Shown here one piece after another: positions 33,155 to 41,803 of a stretch of DNA of 64,000 nt. The position numbers were made by a program, and so were the translations under genes. Source of the DNA: Phytohabitans maris. Lineage in GTDB: Bacteria; Actinomycetota; Actinomycetes; Mycobacteriales; Micromonosporaceae. The stretch covers positions 124,001 to 188,000 of the forward strand of contig NZ_JAVHUY010000006.1 in assembly GCF_031085175.1 (NCBI RefSeq). The letters are read 5' to 3'. Within the stretch, counting starts at the first letter, position 1; each line of letters opens with the position of its first letter. Below the pieces are notes generated by a model. That model did not search any database. It saw only the letters and a list, made by a program, of their open reading frames with translations, and was not told the DNA's origin.

Positions 33155-33195
33155 GCGGCATGGGCGCGCAGCGAAGCGGAGCGCGCATGTGCCGC
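33155..33195. repeat. Imperfect inverted repeat between rsmH and ftsL-like gene
   Basis: GCGGCA..GCGCGC (33155-33169) pairs with GCGCGC..TGCCGC (33181-33195) around AGCGAAGCGGA. GC-rich snippets of this GCGAAGCGGAGCGC type recur in actinomycete genomes; here it could modulate readthrough into the fts genes. Confidence 0.5.
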
Positions 33196-33215
33196 GGTTC
33201 TTGGAGGGAGGGGAC

Positions 33216-33851
33216 ATGAACGCCAGCAAGCGCTACACACCGCGGTCGGGGGGCCGGACCGCGGCGCGGGAGCACCAGACGGTGGGCAACACAGCGCTGA
33301 AGACCGAGGTGATCAACACAGAGCCGGCTTCCGCGGCCCCGGGGGGCGCACCGCGGGAGCGCAAGGTCGTGCCGTGGCTGCGGGTCGCGCCGCCGCTGCC
33401 GGTGGCGGTGCCGAGAGCGCCGTTCATCGCGCTGATCCTGGTCGTCGTGGTCGGCGGCGTCCTGGGCATCCTCGTGGTCAACACGAAGATCAACGAAAAC
33501 GCCTTCCGGCTCAGCGAGCTGCGCGAGCGGCAGACCTCGCTGGACGTCCAGGAGCAGCAGCTCAAGCAGGAGATCGCGCGGGCCGAGGACCCGGGCAACC
33601 TCACCGCCCAGGCGCACCGGCTGGGTCTCGTGGAGGGCACCCCGGTCCAGATCCGGCTCCCGGACGGCCGGGTCACCGGCATGATGACGCCGGCCACGCA
33701 GCCGCCGTCGATCACCAGCCAGCAGGACACCGGCACCGGCGACCCGGGTACCGGGCAGACCGGCACCGGTACGGGCACCGGCCAGACGGGCACGGGCACG
33801 AGCGGTGACAACCAGCAGGGGACCGGCACCGACCAGCAGCCGACGGAGTAG
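33216..33851 (+). CDS. FtsL-like cell division protein
   Basis: 211 residues from ATG 33216 with GGAGGGAGGGG upstream. The position between rsmH and ftsI and the layout match actinobacterial FtsL: a charged cytoplasmic N-terminus (1-67), one transmembrane helix (about 68-91), then a short leucine-zipper-like coiled coil (about 95-140) with ERQTSLDVQEQQLKQEIARAE. The C-terminal 60 residues are an unusual Gly/Thr/Gln repeat (TGTGQTG-type) coded by ACCGGC-rich minisatellite DNA, absent from typical FtsL. It should bridge FtsQ and FtsB-like partners at the septum. Confidence 0.85.
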   Translation: MNASKRYTPRSGGRTAAREHQTVGNTALKTEVINTEPASAAPGGAPRERKVVPWLRVAPPLPVAVPRAPFIALILVVVVGGVLGILVVNTKINENAFRLSELRERQTSLDVQEQQLKQEIARAEDPGNLTAQAHRLGLVEGTPVQIRLPDGRVTGMMTPATQPPSITSQQDTGTGDPGTGQTGTGTGTGQTGTGTSGDNQQGTGTDQQPTE

Positions 33852-33857
33852 GTGACG

Positions 33858-36191
33858 ATGCCGCAGCGGCCATCGGGGTCTTCCGGGTCTGGTCCGCGCG
33901 GAGCGGGCACGCGACGCGAGGACCAGCGTCCAGAGGAGGCAGCGCCGCGCCGGGGGAGCGAGGAGCCCCGGCGCGGCTCCACCCATGGCACGGACGCCCC
34001 GCGCCGGGGTGGGAAGCCCGAGGCGGATCCGCCCGGCGAGCGCGGCTTCGGCATCTCCGAGGCGCGGGCGTACACGCCGCGCGGCCGCACGGTGCGGGAG
34101 CGGACGCCGCGCACCGGGCGCACCACCGACCCGTTCCGCCCGGCACTGCAGGTGGTCGAGGGGGGCAAGCCGCGCGCTCCCCGGCGCCCGGCCCCGGAGG
34201 AGCAGCCGCGCGGCGGCAACGGCCGTGCGGCGGCGGGCGGAACCGGCCGGGCGGGCGGCAACGGCGGTCGCACGGGCGGCAACAGCCGGCAGCGGGCCGA
34301 ACAGCCGGCGGGCCGCACCGAGGCCCCGCCCAGGGTCAGGCGGAAGTCCACCACCGCGGCCGTACCCGCGCCTCGAAAGCGGACGACGGCGGCGAAGGCG
34401 TCCGCGGCGGCCAAGCGGCCGCCCGCGCCGCGGAAAAGGGCTCCGCGGCGCCCGCCGCGGCTGATGGACCAGCGGCGGCGGCTGCGCCTCGGTACGGTGC
34501 TGGCGCTGACGGTCTTCGCCACGATCGGGATCCGGATCGTGACGATGCAGTTCACCGAGTCGCCGGCGTTCGCGGAGAAGGGGCTGCAGACGCGGCTGGA
34601 CCGGGTCGACCTGCCGGCGCCGCGCGGCGCCATCTATGACCGGGGCGGCGCGGTGCTCGCGCACAGCGTCGAGGCGCGTTACGTCGCGGTCGACCCGGAG
34701 CTGGTCACCGACCTGGAGAAGACGGCCGCCGCGCTGCAGCCGCTGATCGCGGTGCCCAAGTCGGAGCTGATCGCCAAGATGGCCAAGCGCCAGCAGCCGG
34801 GCGGCGGCCCGTCCCGCTTCGAGTACCTGGCCCGCGGGGTCAGCATCGCCGACGGTCAGCGGGTCGAGGCGCTCGACCTGGCCGGCATCATCGTCGACCG
34901 GGACGAGCGGCGCCAGGTGCCCGGCCAGGACCTCGCGGCTAGCATCATCGGCTTCACCAGCCAGGACCTCAACGGGTTGGAAGGGCTGGAGGCGCGCTAC
35001 GACGACCTGCTGCGCGGCGTGGACGGCAAGCGGGTCTTCGAGGTCGGGCAGGGCTCGCTCAACGCGGAGATCCCGGGTGGCTACAACCGCACGACCGAGG
35101 CGCAGCCGGGCAGCTCGCTCCAGCTGACCATCGACCGCGACCTGCAGTACTTCGTGCAGAAGACGCTCGCCGAGCGGATGGCGCAGGCCAAGGCGTACAC
35201 CGGGGCGGCGGTGGTGCTCGACGTGCGCACCGGCGAGGTGCTGGCGCAGGCCAGCTACCCGACGTACGACGCGGCGCAGCCGTTGAAGAGCAAGGCGGAG
35301 GACCGCGAGGACACGGCGACCAGCTTCGTGGTCGACCCGGGTTCGGTGCACAAGGCGATCACCATCGGGGCGGCGCTGCAGGAGGGCGCGGTCAAGCCGA
35401 CGGACACGTTCGTGGTGGGGCCGCGGGTGCGCAAGGGCGACCAGTGGTTCAAGGACACGCACACCAACTGGACGCCCAAGCGGATGAGCATCCCGGGCAT
35501 CCTGGCGTACTCGTCCAACGTGGGCACGATCGCGATCGCCGACAAGCTGGGCAAGGAGAAGCTGTACGAGTACCAGAAGAAGTTCGGGCTCGGCACGGCG
35601 ACCGGCGTGGGCGTGCCCGGCGAGGCCTCCGGCCTGCTGCTGCCGCCGGGCAAGTGGAGCGGCTCGTCGTACGGGTCGGTGCCGATCGGTCACAGTGTCG
35701 CGGTGACGCCGTTGCAGATGGCCGCGGCGTACGCGGCGATCGCCAACGACGGCACCTGGGTGCAGCCGCACCTGGTCAAGGAGACGATCGCGCCGGACGG
35801 CAAGCGCACGCCGACCGCGCCGCCCGTCACGCGGCAGGTGCTCAGCCCGGAGAACGCCCAGACACTGCGCCAGATGCTGGAAGCGGTGACCAGCGTGGAG
35901 GGCGCCACCGGCGTGCGCGCGGCCGTGGACGGGTACCGGGTGGCCGGCAAGACCGGCACCGGCTCGCGCGTCGTCAACGGCCAGTACGTCTCCGGCTCGG
36001 TCGCGTCGTTCGTCGGCATGGCGCCGGCGGAGAACCCCCGGTACGTCATCGCGGTCTTCGCGCACACCCCGGCTGGCGGGGGCGGCGAGGTCACCGCGCC
36101 GGCGTTCCACGACATGATGGGGTACGCGCTCACCCACTTCGGGGTACCCGCGAGCAGCGGGAAGCCGCCGAAGTTCGTCGTCTACCCCTGA
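33858..36191 (+). CDS. ftsI: Septal peptidoglycan transpeptidase FtsI (PBP class B)
   Basis: 777 residues from ATG 33858 (GGAG nine bases upstream; GTG 33852 possible). About 200 N-terminal residues are low-complexity, rich in Arg, Gly and Pro, and cytoplasmic, longer than usual; a transmembrane helix follows at about 210-232. Then the PBP dimer domain with APRGAIYDRGGAVLA and a transpeptidase domain with S496-V-H-K499, SSN at 552-554 and K698-T-G. It cross-links septal peptidoglycan with FtsW. The catalytic motif SVHK is a mild variant of the common STFK. Located six bases after the ftsL-like stop. Confidence 0.95.
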   Translation: MPQRPSGSSGSGPRGAGTRREDQRPEEAAPRRGSEEPRRGSTHGTDAPRRGGKPEADPPGERGFGISEARAYTPRGRTVRERTPRTGRTTDPFRPALQVVEGGKPRAPRRPAPEEQPRGGNGRAAAGGTGRAGGNGGRTGGNSRQRAEQPAGRTEAPPRVRRKSTTAAVPAPRKRTTAAKASAAAKRPPAPRKRAPRRPPRLMDQRRRLRLGTVLALTVFATIGIRIVTMQFTESPAFAEKGLQTRLDRVDLPAPRGAIYDRGGAVLAHSVEARYVAVDPELVTDLEKTAAALQPLIAVPKSELIAKMAKRQQPGGGPSRFEYLARGVSIADGQRVEALDLAGIIVDRDERRQVPGQDLAASIIGFTSQDLNGLEGLEARYDDLLRGVDGKRVFEVGQGSLNAEIPGGYNRTTEAQPGSSLQLTIDRDLQYFVQKTLAERMAQAKAYTGAAVVLDVRTGEVLAQASYPTYDAAQPLKSKAEDREDTATSFVVDPGSVHKAITIGAALQEGAVKPTDTFVVGPRVRKGDQWFKDTHTNWTPKRMSIPGILAYSSNVGTIAIADKLGKEKLYEYQKKFGLGTATGVGVPGEASGLLLPPGKWSGSSYGSVPIGHSVAVTPLQMAAAYAAIANDGTWVQPHLVKETIAPDGKRTPTAPPVTRQVLSPENAQTLRQMLEAVTSVEGATGVRAAVDGYRVAGKTGTGSRVVNGQYVSGSVASFVGMAPAENPRYVIAVFAHTPAGGGGEVTAPAFHDMMGYALTHFGVPASSGKPPKFVVYP

Positions 36192-36231
36192 ACCGCCGGA
36201 CGTGCTGTACGGCGGGCGTGCCATCAACCGG

Positions 36232-36237
36232 TAGGGT
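36232..36237 (+). promoter_or_regulatory. TAGGGT -10 element, N8 to murE GTG 36246
   Basis: TAGGGT eight bases before the start codon in the 54-bp ftsI-murE gap suggests an internal leaderless promoter in the cluster. Confidence 0.4.
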
Positions 36238-36245
36238 CTGACGCC

Positions 36246-37811
36246 GTGCCTGGCAATCTCCGTCCGCGTACGGTGACCCCGCGGTCCCTGACCGGCCTCG
36301 CGGCGCTGGTGGGTGCCACCGCCCCGGCTGACCCGCTGGCCGGCGGCGCTCCTGGCGCGGCGGCTGATCCGCTGGTCAGCGGCGTGACCCACGCGAGCGG
36401 CGACGTCCGCCCCGGCGACCTCTACGCGGCGCTGCCCGGCGCCCGGCGGCACGGCGCCGAGTTCGTGGCCGCCGCCGCCGCTTCCGGCGCGGTGGCGGTG
36501 TTCACCGACCCGGGCGGCGCCGGCGCGGCGGCCGCGGCCGGGCTGCCCGCGATCGTGGTACCCGACCCGCGGGACGCGCTCGGCGCGGTCGCCTCGGCCG
36601 TCTACGGCGACCCGACCGGGCAGCTCACCGTCATCGGCATCACCGGCACCGCCGGCAAGACCTCCACCGCGTACCTGGTGGAGAGCGGCCTGCGCGCCGC
36701 CGGCCACGTGACCGGGCTGATCGGCACCGTCGAGACCCGCCTCGGCGACCTGGTGGTGGAGAGCGTCCGCACCACGCCCGAGGCCACCGACCTGCACGCG
36801 CTGCTCGCCGTGGCCCGGGAGCGGGGCGTGACCGCCGTGGTGATGGAGGTGTCCAGCCACGCGCTCGCGATGGGGCGGGTCGGCGGGGTCCGCTTCGACG
36901 TCGGCGGGTACACCAACTTCGGCCTCGACCACCTCGACTTCCACGCGGACGCGGCGGACTACTTCGCGGCCAAGGCGAAGCTCTTCGACGGCCGCTGCCG
37001 GGTGGAGATCCTCAACCTCGACGATCCCGCGCTGCGGCCGCTGACGAAGCCGGCCACGGTTACGTACTCGGCGGACGGCGCCGCGTCCGCCACCTGGCGG
37101 GCCTCCGCCGTCGCCGGCACGTCGTACTCGCAGCGGTTCACCGCGATCGGGCCGGACGGGCCGGTCGAGGCGGGCGTCTCGCTGCCCGGCCGGCACAACG
37201 TCGCCAACGCGCTGCTCGCCATCGCCGCGCTGGTCGCCACCGGCGCCGACCCGGCCACCGCCGCGCGGGGCGTGGCCGACTGCCCGGGTGTTCCGGGGCG
37301 GCTGGAGCGGGTCTGGCCCCGGCGGGCCGGCGCGAGCGCGGACCAGCAGAGCGCCGGGCCGGTGCTCGGCGTGGTCGACTACGCGCACAAGCCGGACGCG
37401 ATCGTGGCCGCGCTCACCGCGCTGCGCGAGCTCGCCACCGACCGGGGCGGGCGGCTCTTCTGCGTGATCGGGGCCGGCGGCGACCGGGACAAGGCCAAGC
37501 GCCCGCTGATGGGCCGGGCCGCGGCCGAGGGAGCCGACATCGTGGTGGTCACCGACGACAATCCGCGTACCGAGGATGCCGCGGCGATCCGGCGCGGGCT
37601 CCTCGACGGGATCGGGGATACGCCCGCCGAGGTCTTCGAGATCGCCGGCCGGCGGGCGGCGATCGACTTCGCGGTGGGCAAGGCGGCGCCCGGCGACATC
37701 GTCGCGGTGCTGGGCAAGGGGCACGAGCGCGGACAGGAGGTCGGTGGCGAGGTGCTGCCGTTCGACGACCGGGTGGAGCTGGCCGCGGCGCTCGCGGAGG
37801 TGGGTACGTGA
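36246..37811 (+). CDS. murE: UDP-MurNAc-dipeptide:meso-diaminopimelate ligase MurE
   Basis: 521 residues. Mur ligase three-domain order: N-terminal uridine domain with VSGVTHASGDVRPGDLYAALPG, ATP site GITGTAGKTSTAYLV, TTPEATDLH and VMEVSSHALAMGRV, and the C-terminal DNPRTEDA at about 440, the motif that reads meso-diaminopimelate. It adds the third stem residue in the cytoplasm. It overlaps murF by four bases (GTGA). The first 40 residues are Ala/Pro-rich and not conserved. Confidence 0.96.
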   Translation: MPGNLRPRTVTPRSLTGLAALVGATAPADPLAGGAPGAAADPLVSGVTHASGDVRPGDLYAALPGARRHGAEFVAAAAASGAVAVFTDPGGAGAAAAAGLPAIVVPDPRDALGAVASAVYGDPTGQLTVIGITGTAGKTSTAYLVESGLRAAGHVTGLIGTVETRLGDLVVESVRTTPEATDLHALLAVARERGVTAVVMEVSSHALAMGRVGGVRFDVGGYTNFGLDHLDFHADAADYFAAKAKLFDGRCRVEILNLDDPALRPLTKPATVTYSADGAASATWRASAVAGTSYSQRFTAIGPDGPVEAGVSLPGRHNVANALLAIAALVATGADPATAARGVADCPGVPGRLERVWPRRAGASADQQSAGPVLGVVDYAHKPDAIVAALTALRELATDRGGRLFCVIGAGGDRDKAKRPLMGRAAAEGADIVVVTDDNPRTEDAAAIRRGLLDGIGDTPAEVFEIAGRRAAIDFAVGKAAPGDIVAVLGKGHERGQEVGGEVLPFDDRVELAAALAEVGT

Positions 37812-39184
37812 TCGCGTTGACGCTCGCCGAGATCGCGACCGCCGTCGGTGGCCGGCTGGAGGGCGACCCTTCGATCCGGGTGACCGGCACCGTCGAGTTC
37901 GACTCCCGCAAGGTGACGCCGGGCGGGCTGTTCGTGGCGTTCCCCGGCGAGAAGGTGGACGGCCACGACTACGCCGCCGCCGCCGTCTCGGCCGGTGCCG
38001 TGGCGGTGCTGGCGTCCCGGCCGGTACCGGTGCCGGCGATCCTGGTCGAGGACCAGCGCGCCGCGATGGCCACGCTCGCCCGGTACGTGGTCGACCGGCT
38101 GCCCGCCCTGACCGTCGTGGGGCTCACCGGCTCCTCCGGCAAGACGACCACGAAGGACCTCGTCGCGCAGCTGCTCACCCGGCTCGGCCCGACCGTGGCG
38201 ACGGCCGGCTCGTTCAACAACGAGCTCGGGCATCCGTACACGGTGCTCCGCGCCGACGAGCGGACCCGCTTCCTGGTGCTGGAGATGGGCGCCCGGGGCG
38301 CCGGGCACATCACCCACCTCTGCGAGGTCGCCCCGCCGCGGATCGGCGTGGTGATCAACGTGGGCGTCGCGCACATCGGCGAGTTCGGCTCGGTCGACGC
38401 GATCGCCGCCGCCAAGGGCGAGCTGGTCGAGGCGCTGCCGGCGGACGGCGTGGCGGTGCTCAACGCCGACGATCCCCGGGTACGCGCGATGGCCGCCCGT
38501 ACCGGCGCGAAGGTGGTGCTGGCCGGTGAGGCGCCGGACGCGACGGTGCGCGCGGCGGACGTGACCCTTTCGGCGGGGCGGGCGGCGTTCACGCTCGTCA
38601 CGCCGGACGGGGAGGCGCCGGTGCGGCTCGCCATCGCCGGGCGCCACCAGGTGGGCAACACGCTGCTGGCCGCGGCGGTCGCGCACACGCTCGGCTTCCC
38701 GGTGGCCGAGCTGGGCGACGCCCTGTCGCGGCTGCGGGTGGTCTCCGCCCGCCGGATGGATGTCTTCGACCGTGCCGACGGTGTCACGGTCATCGACGAC
38801 TCGTACAACGCCAATCCCGCCTCGATGGCGGCCGCGCTGCGCGCGCTGGTCGGCACCGGCGGGGGCCGCCGCACGGTGGCGGTGCTGGGCTACATGGCCG
38901 AGCTGGGCGAGTACGAGCGGGAAGGCCACGAGGAGGTCGGCCGCCTCGCCGCTGAGCTCGGCGTCGACCGGCTGATCGTGGTGGGTGACACCGCCGCGCC
39001 GATCCACTCCGGCGCGGCGGCCGTGGCGACGTGGGGAGGAGAGTCGGTGCTGGTTACCGATCAGGGCGCGGCCGTCGCGGCGCTGCGGCGCGAGCTGCGC
39101 CCCGGCGACGTCGTGCTCGTGAAGGGCTCGCGCTACCGCACCTGGGACGTGGTTGACTCGCTTCGACCAGGGGCCAGTTCGTGA
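37808..39184 (+). CDS. murF: UDP-MurNAc-tripeptide:D-Ala-D-Ala ligase MurF
   Basis: 458 residues from GTG 37808, overlapping murE. Signatures: [25 protein letters not shown], the P-loop [28 protein letters not shown], and [13 protein letters not shown] at about 337. It adds D-Ala-D-Ala to the UDP-tripeptide using ATP. A four-base overlap with mraY follows. Normal length and motifs; nothing odd beyond very high GC codon use shared by neighbours. Confidence 0.96.
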   Translation: MIALTLAEIATAVGGRLEGDPSIRVTGTVEFDSRKVTPGGLFVAFPGEKVDGHDYAAAAVSAGAVAVLASRPVPVPAILVEDQRAAMATLARYVVDRLPALTVVGLTGSSGKTTTKDLVAQLLTRLGPTVATAGSFNNELGHPYTVLRADERTRFLVLEMGARGAGHITHLCEVAPPRIGVVINVGVAHIGEFGSVDAIAAAKGELVEALPADGVAVLNADDPRVRAMAARTGAKVVLAGEAPDATVRAADVTLSAGRAAFTLVTPDGEAPVRLAIAGRHQVGNTLLAAAVAHTLGFPVAELGDALSRLRVVSARRMDVFDRADGVTVIDDSYNANPASMAAALRALVGTGGGRRTVAVLGYMAELGEYEREGHEEVGRLAAELGVDRLIVVGDTAAPIHSGAAAVATWGGESVLVTDQGAAVAALRRELRPGDVVLVKGSRYRTWDVVDSLRPGASS

Positions 39185-40278
39185 GGGCGGTCATCGTCGC
39201 GGCCGCGGTCGCGTTCCTGGTGTCGCTCTTCGGCACCCCGGTCGGCATCCGGGTCTTCACCGCGCTCAAGGCGGGACAGCCCATCCGTTCCATCGGCCCC
39301 TCGACCCACCAGGGCAAGAAGGGCACGCCGACGATGGGCGGCGTGGTGTTCATCATCGCCACGGTCCTGGCGTACGTCGCCGGTCACGCCGCGCTGACCA
39401 CCCTGCCCGAGCAGCAGATCGCCCAGGTCGGCCCGACGATCACCGCGCTGGTGCTGCTCGGGCTCTTCGTCTTCTGCGGGGCGGTCGGCTTCATCGACGA
39501 CTACCTGAAGGTGCGGCGGCGCAACAGCGGCGGGCTCAGCGGCCGGTACAAGCTGATCGGCCAGGCGATCGTCGGCGGCGTCTTCGGCGTGGTCGCGCTC
39601 TACTTCCCGAGCACCAACACCGAGACGGTCGGCAGCACGCACGTCTCGTTCATCCGGGACGTCGACTGGCTCGACGTCGGCAAGGTCGGCTCGGTGCTGC
39701 TGTTCATCTTCGTGGTGATGGCGGCCAGCAACGGCGTCAACCTCACCGACGGCCTCGACGGCCTCGCCACCGGCGCCTCGGTGATGGTGCTCGCCGCGTA
39801 CGGCCTGATCGCCTTCTGGCAGTACCGCCACTGGTGCGCGGACCCGAACTACTCGGTGGACTACTGCTACGCGGTACGAGATCCGCTGGAGATAGCGCTG
39901 ATCGCCGGCGCCGCGGCCGGCGCGTGCGTCGGCTTCCTGTGGTGGAACACCTCGCCGGCCCGGATCTTCATGGGCGACACCGGAGCGCTGGGGCTGGGCG
40001 GCCTGATCGGCGGCCTGGCGATGGCCTCCCGGACGATGCTGCTGCTGCTCATCATCGGCGGCCTCTTCGTCATCATCACGATGTCCGTGGTCATCCAGGT
40101 GATCTCGTTCCGGACGACCGGCAGACGCGTCTTCCGGATGTCACCGCTCCAGCACCACTTCGAGCTGGCCGGCTGGAGCGAGGTCAACATCGTGGTCCGC
40201 TTCTGGATCATCGCCGGCATCGGCGTGGCGATCGGCCTGGGCCTCTTCTACTCCGAGTTCCTGACGGCCGTCAGCTAG
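39181..40278 (+). CDS. mraY: Phospho-MurNAc-pentapeptide translocase MraY
   Basis: 365 residues, about ten transmembrane segments. Conserved catalytic regions: [24 protein letters not shown] with the paired Asp residues, [10 protein letters not shown] and [13 protein letters not shown]. It transfers phospho-MurNAc-pentapeptide to undecaprenyl phosphate, making lipid I. Followed by a 121-bp gap and ftsW, with no murD between, although murD sits there in most actinobacteria. Confidence 0.96.
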   Translation: MRAVIVAAAVAFLVSLFGTPVGIRVFTALKAGQPIRSIGPSTHQGKKGTPTMGGVVFIIATVLAYVAGHAALTTLPEQQIAQVGPTITALVLLGLFVFCGAVGFIDDYLKVRRRNSGGLSGRYKLIGQAIVGGVFGVVALYFPSTNTETVGSTHVSFIRDVDWLDVGKVGSVLLFIFVVMAASNGVNLTDGLDGLATGASVMVLAAYGLIAFWQYRHWCADPNYSVDYCYAVRDPLEIALIAGAAAGACVGFLWWNTSPARIFMGDTGALGLGGLIGGLAMASRTMLLLLIIGGLFVIITMSVVIQVISFRTTGRRVFRMSPLQHHFELAGWSEVNIVVRFWIIAGIGVAIGLGLFYSEFLTAVS

Positions 40279-40399
40279 AGCTTTACGGAGTCGATCACGT
40301 TCGTTTGGGGACGCGGAGGGTGAGGCGATCGTGAGGGCGGCACGCGACACGCCCGGGAATTAGCCGGGGTGTGCGCGGTGGGGCGTTGATGATAAGGAC
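40279..40399 (+). other. mraY-ftsW gap, normal site of murD; hairpin only
   Basis: Too short for murD. It contains a hairpin at 40343-40377 (CGCGACACGCCCGG paired with CCGGGGTGTGCGCG around GAATTAG) and no Mur-ligase remnant in any frame that I can recognise. The gap may hold a promoter or attenuator for ftsW. Confidence 0.7.
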
Positions 40400-41803
40400 G
40401 TGGGGGAGGACGACAAGGCCGGTGCCGGTGCCGGTCCGCTCGCGGCGCTGCGCGGGCTGCTCCAGCGTCCCCTCGCGTCGTACTACCTGCTGATCTCCAG
40501 CGCCGCCCTGCTGCTGGTCATCGGCCTCACCATGGTCTTCTCGGCGACCAGCGTGAAGGCGTACGCGACGAACGGCAACGCGTTCACGATGATCACCAAG
40601 CAGGTGGTCTTCGCCGCGATCGGGCTGGTCGCCTTCTGGGCCTGCCAGCGGCTGCCGGCCCGCACGTTCCGGGCGCTCGGCCGGCCGGTCCTGGGCGCGG
40701 CGATCGTGCTGCTGGTGGTCCTCAACCTGCTCGTCGTGTACGGGCGGATGGCCGACATCGAGGACACCGTCTCGTTCGGGCCGCTCAAGGCCGACCTGCT
40801 CTGGCTCTGGCTCGGCCCGATCCAGGTGCAGCCCTCCGAGCTGGCCAAGTTCGGCCTGGTCATGTGGGGTGCCGACCTGCTGGTCCGCAAGGGTGAGGCG
40901 CTGGGCTGGTGGCGCGAGCTGGCCACGCCGCTCTTCCCGGTGGTGGGGCTGCTGTTCGTGCTGGTCGGCTACAACGACCTCGGTACGATGCTCTGCCTGC
41001 TCGCCGTCGTCGTGGGCCTGCTCTGGGCCGCCGGCGTACGGCTGCGGGTCTTCGCGGTCCTCTCCGCGCTCGGCCTCGGCGGCGTCGGGCTGCTGATCGC
41101 GGCCGCCTCGCTGGGCGGCGGCTCCAGCTCCGAAGGGGAGGCGAACTACCGGCTCGGCCGGCTGACCTCGTTCGTCAACCCGCCCGACGACTGCATCCAG
41201 CAAGCCTGCTACCAGGCGATGCAGGCCCGGTACGCGATCGACCACGGCGGCTGGTTCGGCGTCGGGCTGGGCAAGAGCAGCCTCAAGTGGGGCTGGCTGC
41301 CGGCCGAGCAGAACGACTTCATCTTCGCCGTGCTCGCCGAGGAGCTGGGCGTCGTCGGCTGCGTCGTGGTGCTCGCCCTGTTCGCCGTGCTGACCTACAC
41401 CGGCCTGCGCATCGCCCGCCGGGTCGACGACCCGTTCCGCCGGCTGGCCGCCGCGGCCGTGACCACCTGGCTGGCCAGCCAGGCGGTCATCAACATCGGC
41501 GGGGTGGTGGGGCTGCTGCCGATCACCGGCCTGCCGCTCCCGTTCATCTCCGACGGCGGCAGTGCCCTCGTGGTCACCCTCGCCGCGGTAGGCATGCTCG
41601 CCTCCTTCGCCCGTGCCGAGCCGGACGCGGCTCGAGCCCTGCACGCCCGTCCGCCCGCTAAATGGGTGCGGCTACTCTGGGCCCCGTTGCCACCGCTGCC
41701 GCCGGCCGCCAAGCCGGCGACGAAGCCCGCGGCCGCCAAGCCGGCCGCGAAGGTCGCCACGGCGGCGGGGCGCGGCGGCGCGGAGAGCGAGAGGAGACGG
41801 TGA
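40400..41803 (+). CDS. ftsW: SEDS peptidoglycan glycosyltransferase FtsW
   Basis: 467 residues from GTG 40400 (AAGG upstream). Ten transmembrane helices expected; SEDS motifs include FSATSVKAYA, LGPIQVQPSELAKFGLVMWGADLL, LVGYNDLGTMLCL and GLPLPFISDGGSALV. It polymerises lipid II at the septum with FtsI. The loop with NPPDDCIQQACYQAMQARYAIDHGGWFGVGLG is typical and carries a Cys pair. The C-terminal 45 residues are a Lys/Ala/Pro repeat (PAAKPA type), cytoplasmic. Overlaps murG by one base. Confidence 0.95.
   Translation: MGEDDKAGAGAGPLAALRGLLQRPLASYYLLISSAALLLVIGLTMVFSATSVKAYATNGNAFTMITKQVVFAAIGLVAFWACQRLPARTFRALGRPVLGAAIVLLVVLNLLVVYGRMADIEDTVSFGPLKADLLWLWLGPIQVQPSELAKFGLVMWGADLLVRKGEALGWWRELATPLFPVVGLLFVLVGYNDLGTMLCLLAVVVGLLWAAGVRLRVFAVLSALGLGGVGLLIAAASLGGGSSSEGEANYRLGRLTSFVNPPDDCIQQACYQAMQARYAIDHGGWFGVGLGKSSLKWGWLPAEQNDFIFAVLAEELGVVGCVVVLALFAVLTYTGLRIARRVDDPFRRLAAAAVTTWLASQAVINIGGVVGLLPITGLPLPFISDGGSALVVTLAAVGMLASFARAEPDAARALHARPPAKWVRLLWAPLPPLPPAAKPATKPAAAKPAAKVATAAGRGGAESERRR

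Noticed and set aside
33054-37724. 1556-residue open frame on the minus strand
   Set aside because: Antisense to rsmH-ftsL-ftsI-murE; long open frames opposite real genes are expected at this GC content, and its composition (His/Arg/Gly/Val-rich) matches no protein family.
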